Of a stretch of DNA of 64,000 nt, positions 12,501-24,500 are shown one piece after another (the first letter of the stretch is position 1; every line of letters starts with the position of its first letter). Source of the DNA: Penelope pileata (Eukaryota; Chordata; Aves; Galliformes; Cracidae). Under the pieces are notes generated by a model, which ran no database searches, had not been told where the DNA came from, and saw nothing but the letters and a program-made list of their open reading frames with translations. A program made the position numbers and the translations under genes. Location: positions 312,212 to 376,211 of the forward strand of contig WBMW01005496.1 of the NCBI GenBank assembly GCA_013396635.1, given 5' to 3'.

Positions 12501-15500
12501 CTCAGCCCGTGCTGCCACGCACGTCGGCCCCGGGGCTGTGCTGGGGCTGTGCTGGGGCTGTGCCTGGCATGGGGGCCCTGTCCCAGGGGCACAGTGGGTG
12601 GAAGGGGGCACTGGTAAGAGCCCAGTGAGATCCCAATGTGAGAGAATGGCAAAGAATTAAAAGCTGAAATGATGTTGAGATCCAGCAGTGCCTGCAGGCA
12701 GTATCTCTGGTTGTGAGAGCAGTGGGAGTACAATTACAGAGTGGAAAATACTGCCAAGTAACTCTGAGCAGAGAAGCGAACCGTAACGTCAGCCAAAACG
12801 TGGCCTGGGCCCTGACAGCAGCAGTCTGGGCTTTCTGCAGGATCAGCCTCTGCAGGACGGTGCTTCAGGGCAAACGCTCCCTGTTTGTTACCAGTGCATA
12901 CCCAGTGCCTCATTGCTGCTGGCACTGGAAGCAGCCTGGGGTTGGTTCCAACCCCAGAGGTGTTCTGTTCCCGGAGGTGAGTCATGCCGGGTGGGACGGA
13001 GGTGGGATGGAGGTGGGACCGACGCTGCTGCCAGAAACGGGGGCCAGGAGCTGGCAGAGCTGCCCCAGCAGAGCACCATGCCCAGAGGCTGCTGCATCCT
13101 GCTGTGCCCCTGGGAGGCTGCATCCTGCTGTGCCCCTGGGAGGCTGCATCCTGCTGTGCCCCTGGGAGGCTGCATCCTGCTGTGCCCCTGGGAGGCTGCA
13201 TCCTGCTGTGCCCCTGGGAGGCTGCATCCTGCTGTGCCCCCGGAAGGCTGCATCCTGCTGTGCCCCTGGGCTGCGCTGTGCCCCTGGCTGCTGCATCCCG
13301 CTATGCCCAGCCGCCGTGCAGAGCAGCAGCCGCCAGGAGCTGGCTCCTGGGCAGTGTAGCTTTGCCTGGTGTGCCAGACTTGCATGCAGCTTCTCAGCTG
13401 ACTGCTCAGGTACTGCTATTCTCGTCAGTCCTGAGAGCTGCTGTTTCCTGCTTGCATGGAGGAAAATGGGATGCTGGTTATAAGTCATGGCACTTGAGCA
13501 CAGACCTTGTTCTCAGGTAGGGCCTGTCCTGAGCTCAGCACCGTTTGTCCACTGATCCATTACATCTCATCTTGGAGAAGTGTCCTGTGCGTTTTGCTGC
13601 AGCCTCTTAACGAGGTAGGGATGGCTTTCCTGGGGCAGTGCTTGTGACTTCCTCTGCTTGCTCACAAGCCCATGTCCCTGCTCCCACACCTTCCTCTCAG
13701 CTTCTGCCCCGGAGCAGCGAAGGGCAGAGGCAGAGAGCACATGGGTGCTGCTCTGGGCCATCTCTGGGCACTGGTGGCTGGGAAATGCAGTGCAGGTTGT
13801 TTGCACAACCAGTACAATTTGTGCCGAAGCTCACCTGTCTCCTCTGGGGGCTGCAAAATAACCCACAGGATGCCTGCATCCAGTTCTCTCCCCAGCGCTT
13901 GGTGCAGGTGCTGCACGTTGCCTTTGCAGAGGTGTTGGGGAGCAGCATGCCTGCTTGCCCCTCTCCTGCAGCTTTGTCACCTTGTGTTGCCTTTTCTCAT
14001 CCAAGTGCACCAGCATGGAGAGGACTGAGTGTCCTGCAGCCTGAACAAAGCCTGTCTGCACTGAGGTGAAGCAGCAAGCCCTGACTTGGTATGGTGAAGT
14101 CGTGAAAATACCCTGGTGCCTAATGATGTGGTTTAATTAACGATGGAGCCTTCCTCTCCTTCGGGGTTTGTCTTCTGTGTTGTCTCCTTGCTGTTCACAA
14201 AGCCAGGAGGACCTGCTGTATCTTCAGGACATGCCTCCTTCTGCACAATGTGGCTGAAACTGGCCAGCAGATCTGGGAGTCAGCAGGAGCGGTGTGAAAA
14301 AACTGTATGTCTTCGTTGTCAGGGCAAACCAGACACAGATGTTTAATTCATGAAGCCGTGAGCTAGGCCAGCAGACACGATCCATTGCAGCATGAGCCCG
14401 CACCGCTGTGCAGTTCTGTGGGAAATCCCGGGGGTGGGCTGTGGGCAGCAGGGCTGTGGGTGGTGTGGCTGCAGCCCTGTCCCCAGCGCGGGGCTGGCAG
14501 TGCCCAGCAGTGCTCGGGGCAGCTGTGTGACACGGCTGCGGGGCAGGGCTGCCCCTGGGCTCTGCAGTGACACCTTTTGGGGGGGGGGGCTGTGGTGTGC
14601 CAGCACTGTCTGTGCCGTCTGTGGCAGCGCGTGGACTGTCACTTGTTGTAGTGGCAGTGCATGGACTGTCACTTGTGGTTGTAGTGGCAGTGAGTGATAG
14701 GGAAGGGGAGAGCGAAGGGTGCCAGCTGATCCCGTCCTGCACTGCTGCCGTCCTTGCCTCCCTCATGATGTTTGATTTTGCTGGCCCCAGGGCTGTGACT
14801 GCTGCCCGTCCCTGCCTTCCCGGCAGGTTGGCTTTTCCAGTTGTTTCCATCCCCTACCACCTATCAACTGTATGAAATGAGGAAGAAAGGAGCCATGAAA
14901 TATGAAGTGTCTGTAATTTTTATATAATTTTATGTAAATGCTTTTGATTTTTGAAAAGGCTGGCACCACGTGCAGTGTACCTTAGCTGCTGTGTGTGCTG
15001 CGCGTGCTCCTTCAGACCCAGGCTGGCGCTGACCGTTCAGCAGCACGGGCTGTGCCGTCAGGGCAGTGCTGCTGTGAGCTGGGTCGCTTTTCTTTCACCT
15101 CGAGGTCTGTGCCTGGACTTGGCCAAACCCTCAGCTCCCGTCTGCGTCTCCTGCTGCCAGCCAGCGCTGGGTCTGTGAGAGTCACAGGTTTTGTGATTTC
15201 TGATCCCCTCGGTGCAGGCAGGAGCCGCAGCCCCGGGGCCCTGCGCAGGGTGCAGGGTGCTTGCTGTGTCTCATCCCTGCTGAGCTGCCTTGTCACGGGC
15301 ATCACGGTGTGCATCAGGGCGAGCAGCTGTATGGGTTGCAGACTGGAACTCCGTGCCACTTCCTAAGCTGCTCAGCCTGCCGATCCCCTGCCTGGATGCA
15401 TGTCCTTTAAAAGTGGCAGGTTGAACTCTTGTAGATCTGCTGTGATTTCCGAGAGGTTTGAGCCCTGAATGCTCCTTTCTCCATCTGTCTTTCCACCAGT

Positions 15501-18500
15501 GACACGGCAGGGAGAGCCCAGGCTGTGCTGGGGCCGCTCCGCGGTGCTGGGGTGCAGCAGGGCCCCGGGGCCGTTTTAGGTCTGTGTTGTGCAGTCAGTT
15601 CTGTAAGGTGTAGGACAGGACCACTCCCTGAAAAAAAATGTGAAGGAGGATTATCAGTTACAGCAACACTTCAGGGAAGTGCTGGAGTGGTATTAGTAAG
15701 GAGGAGCAACCTTCAGTGCCAAGGACAAGGTGAACCAAGCCCGTGGAAATGACCTGCTGTCAGGGGAGCGGGGCCGGGGAGCAAACTGTGTGTGTGTGCA
15801 GCGTGGCCCAGTACCTGACGCTTTGGGTTTCATTCACATTTATTGGCAAATATATGGAAGGAAACATCTAGAATTCTGTGTTTTGGTCTCTACCACGATC
15901 ATGCAGAAAGGGCAGGGTGTTATGGAAACATCCAAGTGCAGTGCCAGATGCATCTGCTGGAAGGTGCTAGGCATGTTCCTGTATGGGATGTGGGTAGCAA
16001 AAATATTAGCTGTTGTAGTAGGCTCTGAAAATGTGAAGATTAGGAAAGAAAACATTGATGAATTCTAAATGTAATGCTTTCCATTTTCACACAAACTCAA
16101 GATTTTCCTGTCTGAATCAAGATCTCAGCTATGGAGTGGCTGTCATAACTGTAAACGTGGTTTTCTGATGTTCCTTACACTTCCATTGCTGCTGACACGC
16201 CGCAGCCATGGCGATACTGTTTCTGTATGGCCAGGACCTGTACCTCCTGCAGGACAACACTGGGCTGTATACATAGTTTTTTTTTTTTTAAAGAAAGTAA
16301 AGGTAAGCATTTATTAAAAAGAAGCCTTCTGTGTCTGCTGCTCACTCTCACCACTTCAGACACTGTTCATGTCCCCGGTCCCCTGAGAACCCTTCTGTTA
16401 GTGTCACCGTTCACTCACAGACTTGCAGTGAGATTCTTGTGTTACAATACTACTGCAGATCTAGAAATTCTCTTAGAAAGTAAGTACCCCACATTTCTCT
16501 AAATGAAGAGCAGTGCCCTATAGAACACAGATCTGTTGGTGTTCAGCAAATGGCATGGTTAAACCAAACCGTGCAGGAGATGGAGCAGCAGCCAGCCCGC
16601 TCCCAGCAGCTGCAGTTGCCCGGGTGCTGTTCAGGAGGAATCGGGAGCTCCATGCTCCCCCCAGCAGCTGTGAGCTCGTGCCCTGGGCACACTGGGGGCA
16701 GGGGTCCCTGTCCATGCCATGCTGCACCCCGGGGCACACAGCCCGGCTCCATGCTGCCCCTGAGCTGGGCACTGCGCTGGGCAGCGGGCGGCTCTGGGTG
16801 GCTGCAGCCTGGGGATGACCCTGGCGATGGGTGCTGAGGGAAGGTAATAACTCAGCAGGATTAATTAGCAGAAGCGTAAAAGCTCTGCTAATTAAAAAAG
16901 CTCTGCTGAGTGCCTGATGGGAGAGCCGCAGTAGGTAGATCCTCTTCTCTGCTGCTGAGTGCTGGTGGCGTGTTCCTGTGCTGTGGCAGCGGGGCACTCT
17001 GGCTGCAGGGCACTCTGGCTGCAGGGCACGCTGTGGCTGCAGGGCACGCTGTGGCTGCAGGGCACGCTGTGGCTGCAGGGCACGCTGTGGCTGCAGGGCA
17101 CGCTGTGGCTGCAGGGCACGCTGTGGCTGCAGGGCACGCTGTGGCTGCAGGGCACGCTGTGGCTGCAGGGCACGCTGTGGCTGCAGGGCACGCTGTGGCT
17201 GCAGGGCACGCTGTGGCTGCAGGGCACGCTGTGGCTGCAGGGCACGCTGTGGCTGCAGGGCACGCTGTGGCTGCAGGGCACGCTGTGGCTGCAGGGCACG
17301 CTGTGGCTGCAGGGCACGCTGTGGCTGCAGGGCACGCTGTGGCTGCAGGGCACGCTGTGGCTGCAGGGCACGCTGTGGCTGCAGGGCACGCTGTGGCTGC
17401 AGGGCACGCTGTGGCTGCAGGGCACGCTGTGGCTGCAGGGCACGCTGTGGCTGCAGGGCACGCTGTGGCTGCAGGGCACGCTGTGGCTGCAGGGCACGCT
17501 GTGGCTGCAGGGCACGCTGTGGCTGCAGGGCACGCTGTGGCTGCAGGGCACGCTGTGGCTGCAGGGCACGCTGTGGCTGCAGGGCACGCTGTGGCTGCAG
17601 GGCACGCTGTGGCTGCAGGGCACGCTGTGGCTGCAGGGCACGCTGTGGCTGCAGGGCACGCTGTGGCTGCAGGGCACGCTGTGGCTGCAGGGCACGCTGT
17701 GGCTGCAGGGCACGCTGTGGCTGCAGGGCACGCTGTGGCTGCAGGGCACGCTGTGGCTGCAGGGCACGCTGTGGCTGCAGGGCACGCTGTGGCTGCAGGG
17801 CACGCTGTGGCTGCAGGGCACGCTGTGGCTGCAGGGCACGCTGTGGCTGCAGGGCACGCTGTGGCTGCAGGGCACGCTGTGGCTGCAGGGCACGCTGTGG
17901 CTGCAGGGCACGCTGTGGCTGCAGGGCACGCTGTGGCTGCAGGGCACGCTGTGGCTGCAGGGCACGCTGTGGCTGCAGGGCACGCTGTGGCTGCAGGGCA
18001 CGCTGTGGCTGCAGGGCACGCTGTGGCTGCAGGGCACGCTGTGGCTGCAGGGCACGCTGTGGCTGCAGGGCACGCTGTGGCTGCAGGGCACGCTGTGGCT
18101 GCAGGGCACGCTGTGGCTGCAGGGCACGCTGTGGCTGCAGGGCACGCTGTGGCTGCAGGGCACGCTGTGGCTGCAGGGCACGCTGTGGCTGCAGGGCACG
18201 CTGTGGCTGCAGGGCACGCTGTGGCTGCAGGGCACGCTGTGGCTGCAGGGCACGCTGTGGCTGCAGGGCACGCTGTGGCTGCAGGGCACGCTGTGGCTGC
18301 AGGGCACACTGTGGCAGCGGGGCACACTGAGCACAGCTGTAGGTTGAGCAGGCAGGCGTGGGAGCAGGGCTGCGGCTCCAGGGCAGGAGCTGGGGGCATC
18401 TCCTCGGGGAGCTGCCGTAACACCGGTGCTCTTGCTTTCCAAAAGGAAGGGCCAGCAGTGGTCTGAAGCACCCGTTGCCATTTCTCCTCTGCCTTCCAAG

Positions 18501-21500
18501 GTGGCGTTTTCCCACCCGTACTTTGGCTGCCTGTGTACAGTGGCAGTTCTGTGGGACGTTCTCTGATGGTGGAACTCCAACAGCATTGTGGTGGGAGTGT
18601 GGGCAACAGGAGAGAAAAGCTGTGCCCAGTCAGTTCCTACATGGTCTGGGTTTGAGCTGTCCTCTTTTCCCAAGGGAAAGGTACGAGGGATTGTAATGCA
18701 ATAATGTAAATCAACTCTGAACAGTTGGGGCTGTTGTCTGGCCGGGACATCCCGCCGAGTTCCTGGCCTCAGACCTGGATCTGATGGAGCAATCACAGCT
18801 CGGTGCAGCACGCCGTGTGCACGCGGAGCTGTTTGCTGTCAGGCAGCAGCTGTTTACACGTGCTCTGACTTCTGGCTGCCAGGTGACAGACCCAGCACTT
18901 GGTGTTGGAATCTGAGAGGCTTTCATACAGTGTTTGCATGTTAGCTGCTTCTAATGAAGTGAGCTTTGCTCGCCTCCTGCTGGGAACCTCTTCCCAATTT
19001 GTTGGCACCATAGGTGCCAGCATCTGCAGTGTGATAGCTCATGCAGCTCCTTGCAGCCCCTGCCACACTGCCTTCCAGCGCAGGGACCTGTGTGAGGGGA
19101 GATGTCTACCAGGGCAGATCTCTGAGCCTTTGGCGATGGAAATTCAGCGTGATGGAGTGCGCTCGGGCCAGTGAAACATTAAGCATCTGGGTGCAAGTTT
19201 CATGCAGTCCCCTCTGAAGGGGTTGTGGAGCACAAGCACTGCTGCCCTCCTTGGCTGAGGAGCTCCACCCGGCTCTGTGCTTCCCCCCGGGTGCTGGGGG
19301 CATTGCCTGGCAGCAGTGTTTGTGCCTTGGGATCAGGAACAGCTTCAGCACTAATTTATGTTCAGAGATTAAATAAAGCCTTCCATTCTTCATTGGAAGT
19401 AATTAGATTTCTGTCTGCCCCCAGGTTTTATCAAATATGTAACTAAGAAAATCATCTTCTCTCCCTCTTTGACCGGCATATGAAAATCACAGAACCTAAT
19501 TATGGCTGTAATGAGAGATGACTCCAAATATAACTCAGACTGTCCGTCAGGCACAGGAAGGTGTACTTTTCTCATTTTATTCAGAAAAGCTGGAGTGGTG
19601 TACAGGAGTCCAGATCCTTGCGTGAGCCCATGGGTTGCTGCTGTCCGGGTGGATCCAGGGTGAGCGCATCCAAAAGGCAGGAGGGAGGTGGGTCGCAGTG
19701 CCCCGTGCCCTGAGCCCTCCAGCTGGGTGTCTGCAGCGTCCCTCAGGGTCTGGGCCATGCCGAGGGGCCATGCCGGAGGCTGTGGCCGAAGGAGCCGGCT
19801 GCCGGCGCTGGGGTTAACGTTTGGTGAAGGCACCGTGCCCCGAGGTGTCTGTCAGTGATTGCTGTCAAACACTGAAACCAGAGAGCTGTGTGCAGGGGGG
19901 AGAGGGAGGGTGCAAAAGGCGAGCAAAACTGGCAGAAAGTGCTTCTTTTTCTATTGTTGTTCCTTGGTGTATGTGCTGTCACGCCTTAGTTTTCCTGTGT
20001 TTGGGGATGGATGTCCCCTGAAGGCCGCGTGTGTCTGGAGCTGCAGGTGGAGCGGCCGCCCGCACCCGGCCTCGCTGACAGACATCTGCCTCGTGTCTGC
20101 CTGCCTGCTATTTTCTCTGTGTGACATGGAAAGGAAGTGCTTAATCTGAGCCGTCTAAAATTGCTGTAATCACAGGGTTCATAGCTTGGGGATAGCATTC
20201 TGCATTGCCCCTCCGTGAGTTCCTACGGGGAAGCTGCCAGACAGAGGGCCGCAGCTCCCGGCCTGCTCCTTGCGGGCACCAGCAGCGGGAGCTTTTGGAG
20301 GTGTTTGTGTGCTGGTCAGGTTATGTGGAGGTGCCATTTGTGTCAATGTAGCAATAAGGTTCGTTTTGGAAAAAAGTAGGCATGCAAGCCCAGCTCTGAC
20401 TGTTTCGGGCCCGCTCCCAGCGCACCGGGCCGGCTGTGCTGGGGCTGGGCCTGGGGCCGAGCAGCGCGGCCGCTGAGCCCGCAGTGCACAGGTGTATGCA
20501 CGGAAAGAGCATGAACACCTTATTCTGTAAGACCATGGAATTAAAGCTACTGATGTGTGGCACGCTGAAGTGCTGTCTTGAACCTGAGAAGAGGTTTCCA
20601 TCTCTATCGTGAGCAGCTGAGAAAGGGGCTTTTAATGCCGGCGTTGGCACGGCTGAGAGCAGCAGTGGGCTTGCTGCGAATGAAAGTTTTATCAGCTGCT
20701 GTTCCAGCCTGGCTGTAGCAAGTGGCAGTGCTGAATTAAAGAGGGTTTAATGATTTATGTTGTTCTGGCAAACCGGTCCTTCATCAGTCTTGTGGTAGAG
20801 CATAACTTTCAGCAGGGATGAAGGAAAATCGTAAGACTCTGAAAAAAATCTTACGGAGTAAAATGTGGTGAGGTGTTTGGAATAGAAAATAAAACCGACT
20901 CTTGGGGCAAGGACGTGAAAGCAGATGTGGTGAGCTGCTGACCGTGTGCCCAGAGCGTGGCTGCTGGAGTCATGGGCTTCTTCCATTCAGTGCAGCTTCA
21001 TACCCTTTAATTTCCTTTATACCTGTGTAAACAGGTTCTGATTTTGACCTTTGCACCTGACGAGGAGGCTGTGTTACTAAAATAGTTGCTGCTGCTCTTT
21101 GAGACAGAGCTGCCGTGTGCTCCCAGCTGGCTGAAGCTGCTGGCTGCAGGAGAGCTGCCCGCGGCCGGGCTGCTGCGGGGCCGTGCCCGCACTGTGCAGG
21201 GCAGAGCTCGCCCCTGAGCGCTGCAGCCACAGCCAGCGGCCGTGCCAGCGCTGTGTCCGCGTGTGACAAGGGTTGTGTCACCATGCAAAGAGTGCTGTGT
21301 CACTGCGTGATGAGGGTTGTGTCACTGTGCTGCGGGTGTTGCTGCCATGCAATGGGTGTTGTGTCACTGTGCCCGCTCCTCGGTGTCGCATGATGCAGGA
21401 GATTGCTATGCAGATGGCCACTGGGATCACGGCTGCAGATGTCCCATTCTTTTAAATGGGGCTTTGTGTGCTGGAGATAATGGTTGGGAAAAACACTGCC

Positions 21501-24500
21501 AGAGACACTATTGTCAGAACTGTTCCCAGAACAAAGTTCTGGGTAAATAAGCTGCGCGATCAAAGCAGTGAAGGCTTTCCATTGGTTTTAAGTCTGTTTG
21601 CATTCCGGGCCAGGCAGTGTTACGGCAGCGTCTCAGCCCCTGGAGCTGAGCAGGTGCCTCCCAGGGGTCGGTGTGCGATGTGCCCCCCCCAGGGCTGCTC
21701 AGCCCCCCGGGCCCTTGACCCTGGGATCAGCTGGTCTCATTCCTCCTGCCGGCCCACACGGCTCTGTGCTCCCCTGCTGCAGGCAGCCCTTGCTGCCCAC
21801 GGTCACCATGTCCGGGCGTCTGTCTGTGCTTTCCAGCAAGGATGGGGAGTGGCAGCATTGGAGATATTGGTTTTTGGGGAGGTGCTGCAGCTTGCTGATA
21901 TTTTCTTGGTTGAGTAAAAGTTTAGGGCCAAGTTCTGGTTGTGCTTTTGCTCACATAAATTTGTTGACTTCATCGGAGTTGTGTTGTTTCTGGGAGCTGG
22001 ACCTGCTGCTGCGGGGTCAGTGCTGGGGGTGCAGCCGAGCCCTGCGCTGGGATCACTGCAGTGCTCCACAACGCCCGTGGGTAATGGCAGCGCTTCTGCT
22101 CTCTGCAAGGTGGATATACAGGGGTTTCCTCAACTGTGTGAGTGCCTGAATGCATACTTTGTATATCTAGGAGCACAGACATAAATCCCCAGGGGAAGTC
22201 AGCAGAAAGTGGAGTATAGCTCAGTGTGCTTGGATCAGGTGAATAAGCATTTCACAGGCTAGAGCGGTGTTCTCCTGTGGTTCACTTTCATGGAAGACGG
22301 AGGTGTCTGATGGTAGTGTAGGGCTTGCAAATGCCAAGCATTGACTCTACTCTAAAGACGAAAGAAGCACAATCCAGGTTTGTACACTGAGGTTTCCTGA
22401 TGGCCCTCAGCCGAACCCAGTAAAATTTCTGTGTGAGGTTTATAGTGCATTTTCTGGTCCTTCAAAGACAGAAGCCCATTACGAGTTTCTAGAAGAAAAT
22501 CTACCTCTCACCTGCCCGAAGCAGAAGGAAGATCTGTGCCATGGACCCAGCTGTGGGCACTGGCATCGGACGTGGCAGTGATGTCCTGCAGAGGACGGGA
22601 CCCCGAGTGCCTGAATTTGAGGTGACATCTGCTTCGGTAGAAGGAAAAAATAATCTTTGTGTAGACGAGAACAAGCAGTCTCAAGTATTTATTAGCTTCG
22701 CAGATACTGCCCAGAATGCAAAGTACTTGCTTTTGTTTGAGCCCACAGACAAATTGTGCTGTTCCCTTATAATTAGCTTGAGATAAGCCAGGACACGCTG
22801 TTAAATGATTAGATGACCTTTCATCTGAGTGGGGATTTCAGCCCAGTGGATTTGTTCAGAATCAGCAGGAAAAAAGTTATTGAATTTCTAAAGGAGAAAA
22901 GGCAAAGCCTGCCTGCATAGGAGATAGCAAGTTGGAGCGAAAGATGTGCAGAGCAGCAAAAATCCAGAGCATCAGGGAAAGAAAGTATCCTGAAAAAACA
23001 ACACCACAAATCTTCCAGCAAAAAAATAGCATCTTGAGTCCCAAAGCCCACCCAGCCCCCTGCTCCCTGCTCCGTTCCTGCTCACCCTATGGCTGGGTGG
23101 GAAGCAGCAGTGACTCTGGTAAGCATTGGTGAGCGATGCAGGGGAGGGACAAGTCAGATCATTTCTGGCAGCTTGTGGGCTTTGTTTCTGCTTTTGCTCC
23201 TTAATATGCGGTGTGACAGTGCTCTGACCCTACAGAGGGAGGTTTGTCCCGAGGCTTTGTCCCTGAGGATGAAGGTTTGCCTCCTGCAGAACCTGCAGGG
23301 CCCAGCCCCGCTGCGGGCACGGCTTGGTTGGTGCGAGCTGGGGGGCATGCAGGGCTGGTGCATGGCACCCATAGGCCGCTGCCCCCCGAGCTGTCCCCAG
23401 GACTCGCACCAGGAGCGCTGGCTGCCGTCACTCTGCTCTTCAGAAGGGTCTCTCCTTGTAAAACTTGAAATGTACAGATTTGCTGTCAGCTCGGCAGAGG
23501 GTGAAACGTCTTGGCAGTGGAGGCTGTGGGGACAGCTGTGCAGAGCTGCATGGCACGGCGGCAGTGCTGGGAGCAGCACGGCCCTCCCGAGGCGGTGCAG
23601 CAGCGGTGGGCACCACGTGGCCCTGTGGTGAGGAGACCCAGAGGGCTCTGATGCCATCATACACCTGCACATTTAGAGACATTCGTGTGCTGCGTGCTTT
23701 AATGGCAACACCTGCCTTAAGCTGGATATTTCAGAGCCAAGAGTCAGTTTTCCTCTGCCATTGTCTTTTGGTGATATCATGGAGGTCGGTGACCCTCCTT
23801 GGTCTCCTCTAGCTCGGTGCCGTGGCTGGGGCTGTCGAGTGAGGACCCGGATTACCCTGGAGCCAGATGAAGACAAGCTGCCAGCTCCGATGACAGCAGC
23901 GTTGGCGTTGTCCGGGGCCCCACTGAGTGGGGTCGATGTGGGAGATGTTAAATGCGCATCCCATGTCCTGAACAGCAAATGCAAGTTCCATCTCCTTTGT
24001 GCCTTTAATGCAATGAAGGCAAAGGCAGCTGCATACAAGCCATTTGGCAGCAGCTGATTGCTCAGCGTATCTGGGACTCTATTAAATCTTTTATGTGCCA
24101 CGTCTCGAGCAATATGCTCCCAGCTGATGCCTGCCTTCTGCAGTGCAGGTCTGGCAGCGTTATGTCCCATGTTTTCTGACGGCTGTATTTAACCACTGAA
24201 CATCTCCTTTGTGCAGTGAGGGGCCACGTTGTGCAGGATGAGGACACTGGAGTCTCCTCTGGCTTTCTTGCGTTGCTTCGCTTGGTAGATCTGCTTGAAA
24301 ACTAGATCAGGATTTATTTAAAAACCACTTAGCATTGCTAGCAGGTAGAGGTTCCCTGCTTCCACGGGAAGAGCTGCAAGAGCAGAGAGCAGACAAAGGT
24401 GTGCGTTGGGGCACTGACATGTCAGCGCGGGGGACACGCTCCCGTGGTCACAGTGGGCAGCGGGAGCCCCTGGTGGCAGCAGGGCTTGGGCAGCTGAAGG

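Noticed and set aside
13085..13269. Regular 26-base repeats that could be mistaken for a CRISPR-like array
   Set aside because: The units abut with no spacers, the host is a vertebrate, and there are no associated genes. It is a minisatellite.
16518..18811. Very long open frames on both strands (up to 665 residues), rich in ALQPQR, CSHSVP or AAGHAV repeats
   Set aside because: They exist only because the 18-base unit has no stop in any of six frames and is a multiple of three. They lie inside an STK32C intron and have no domain or splice context.
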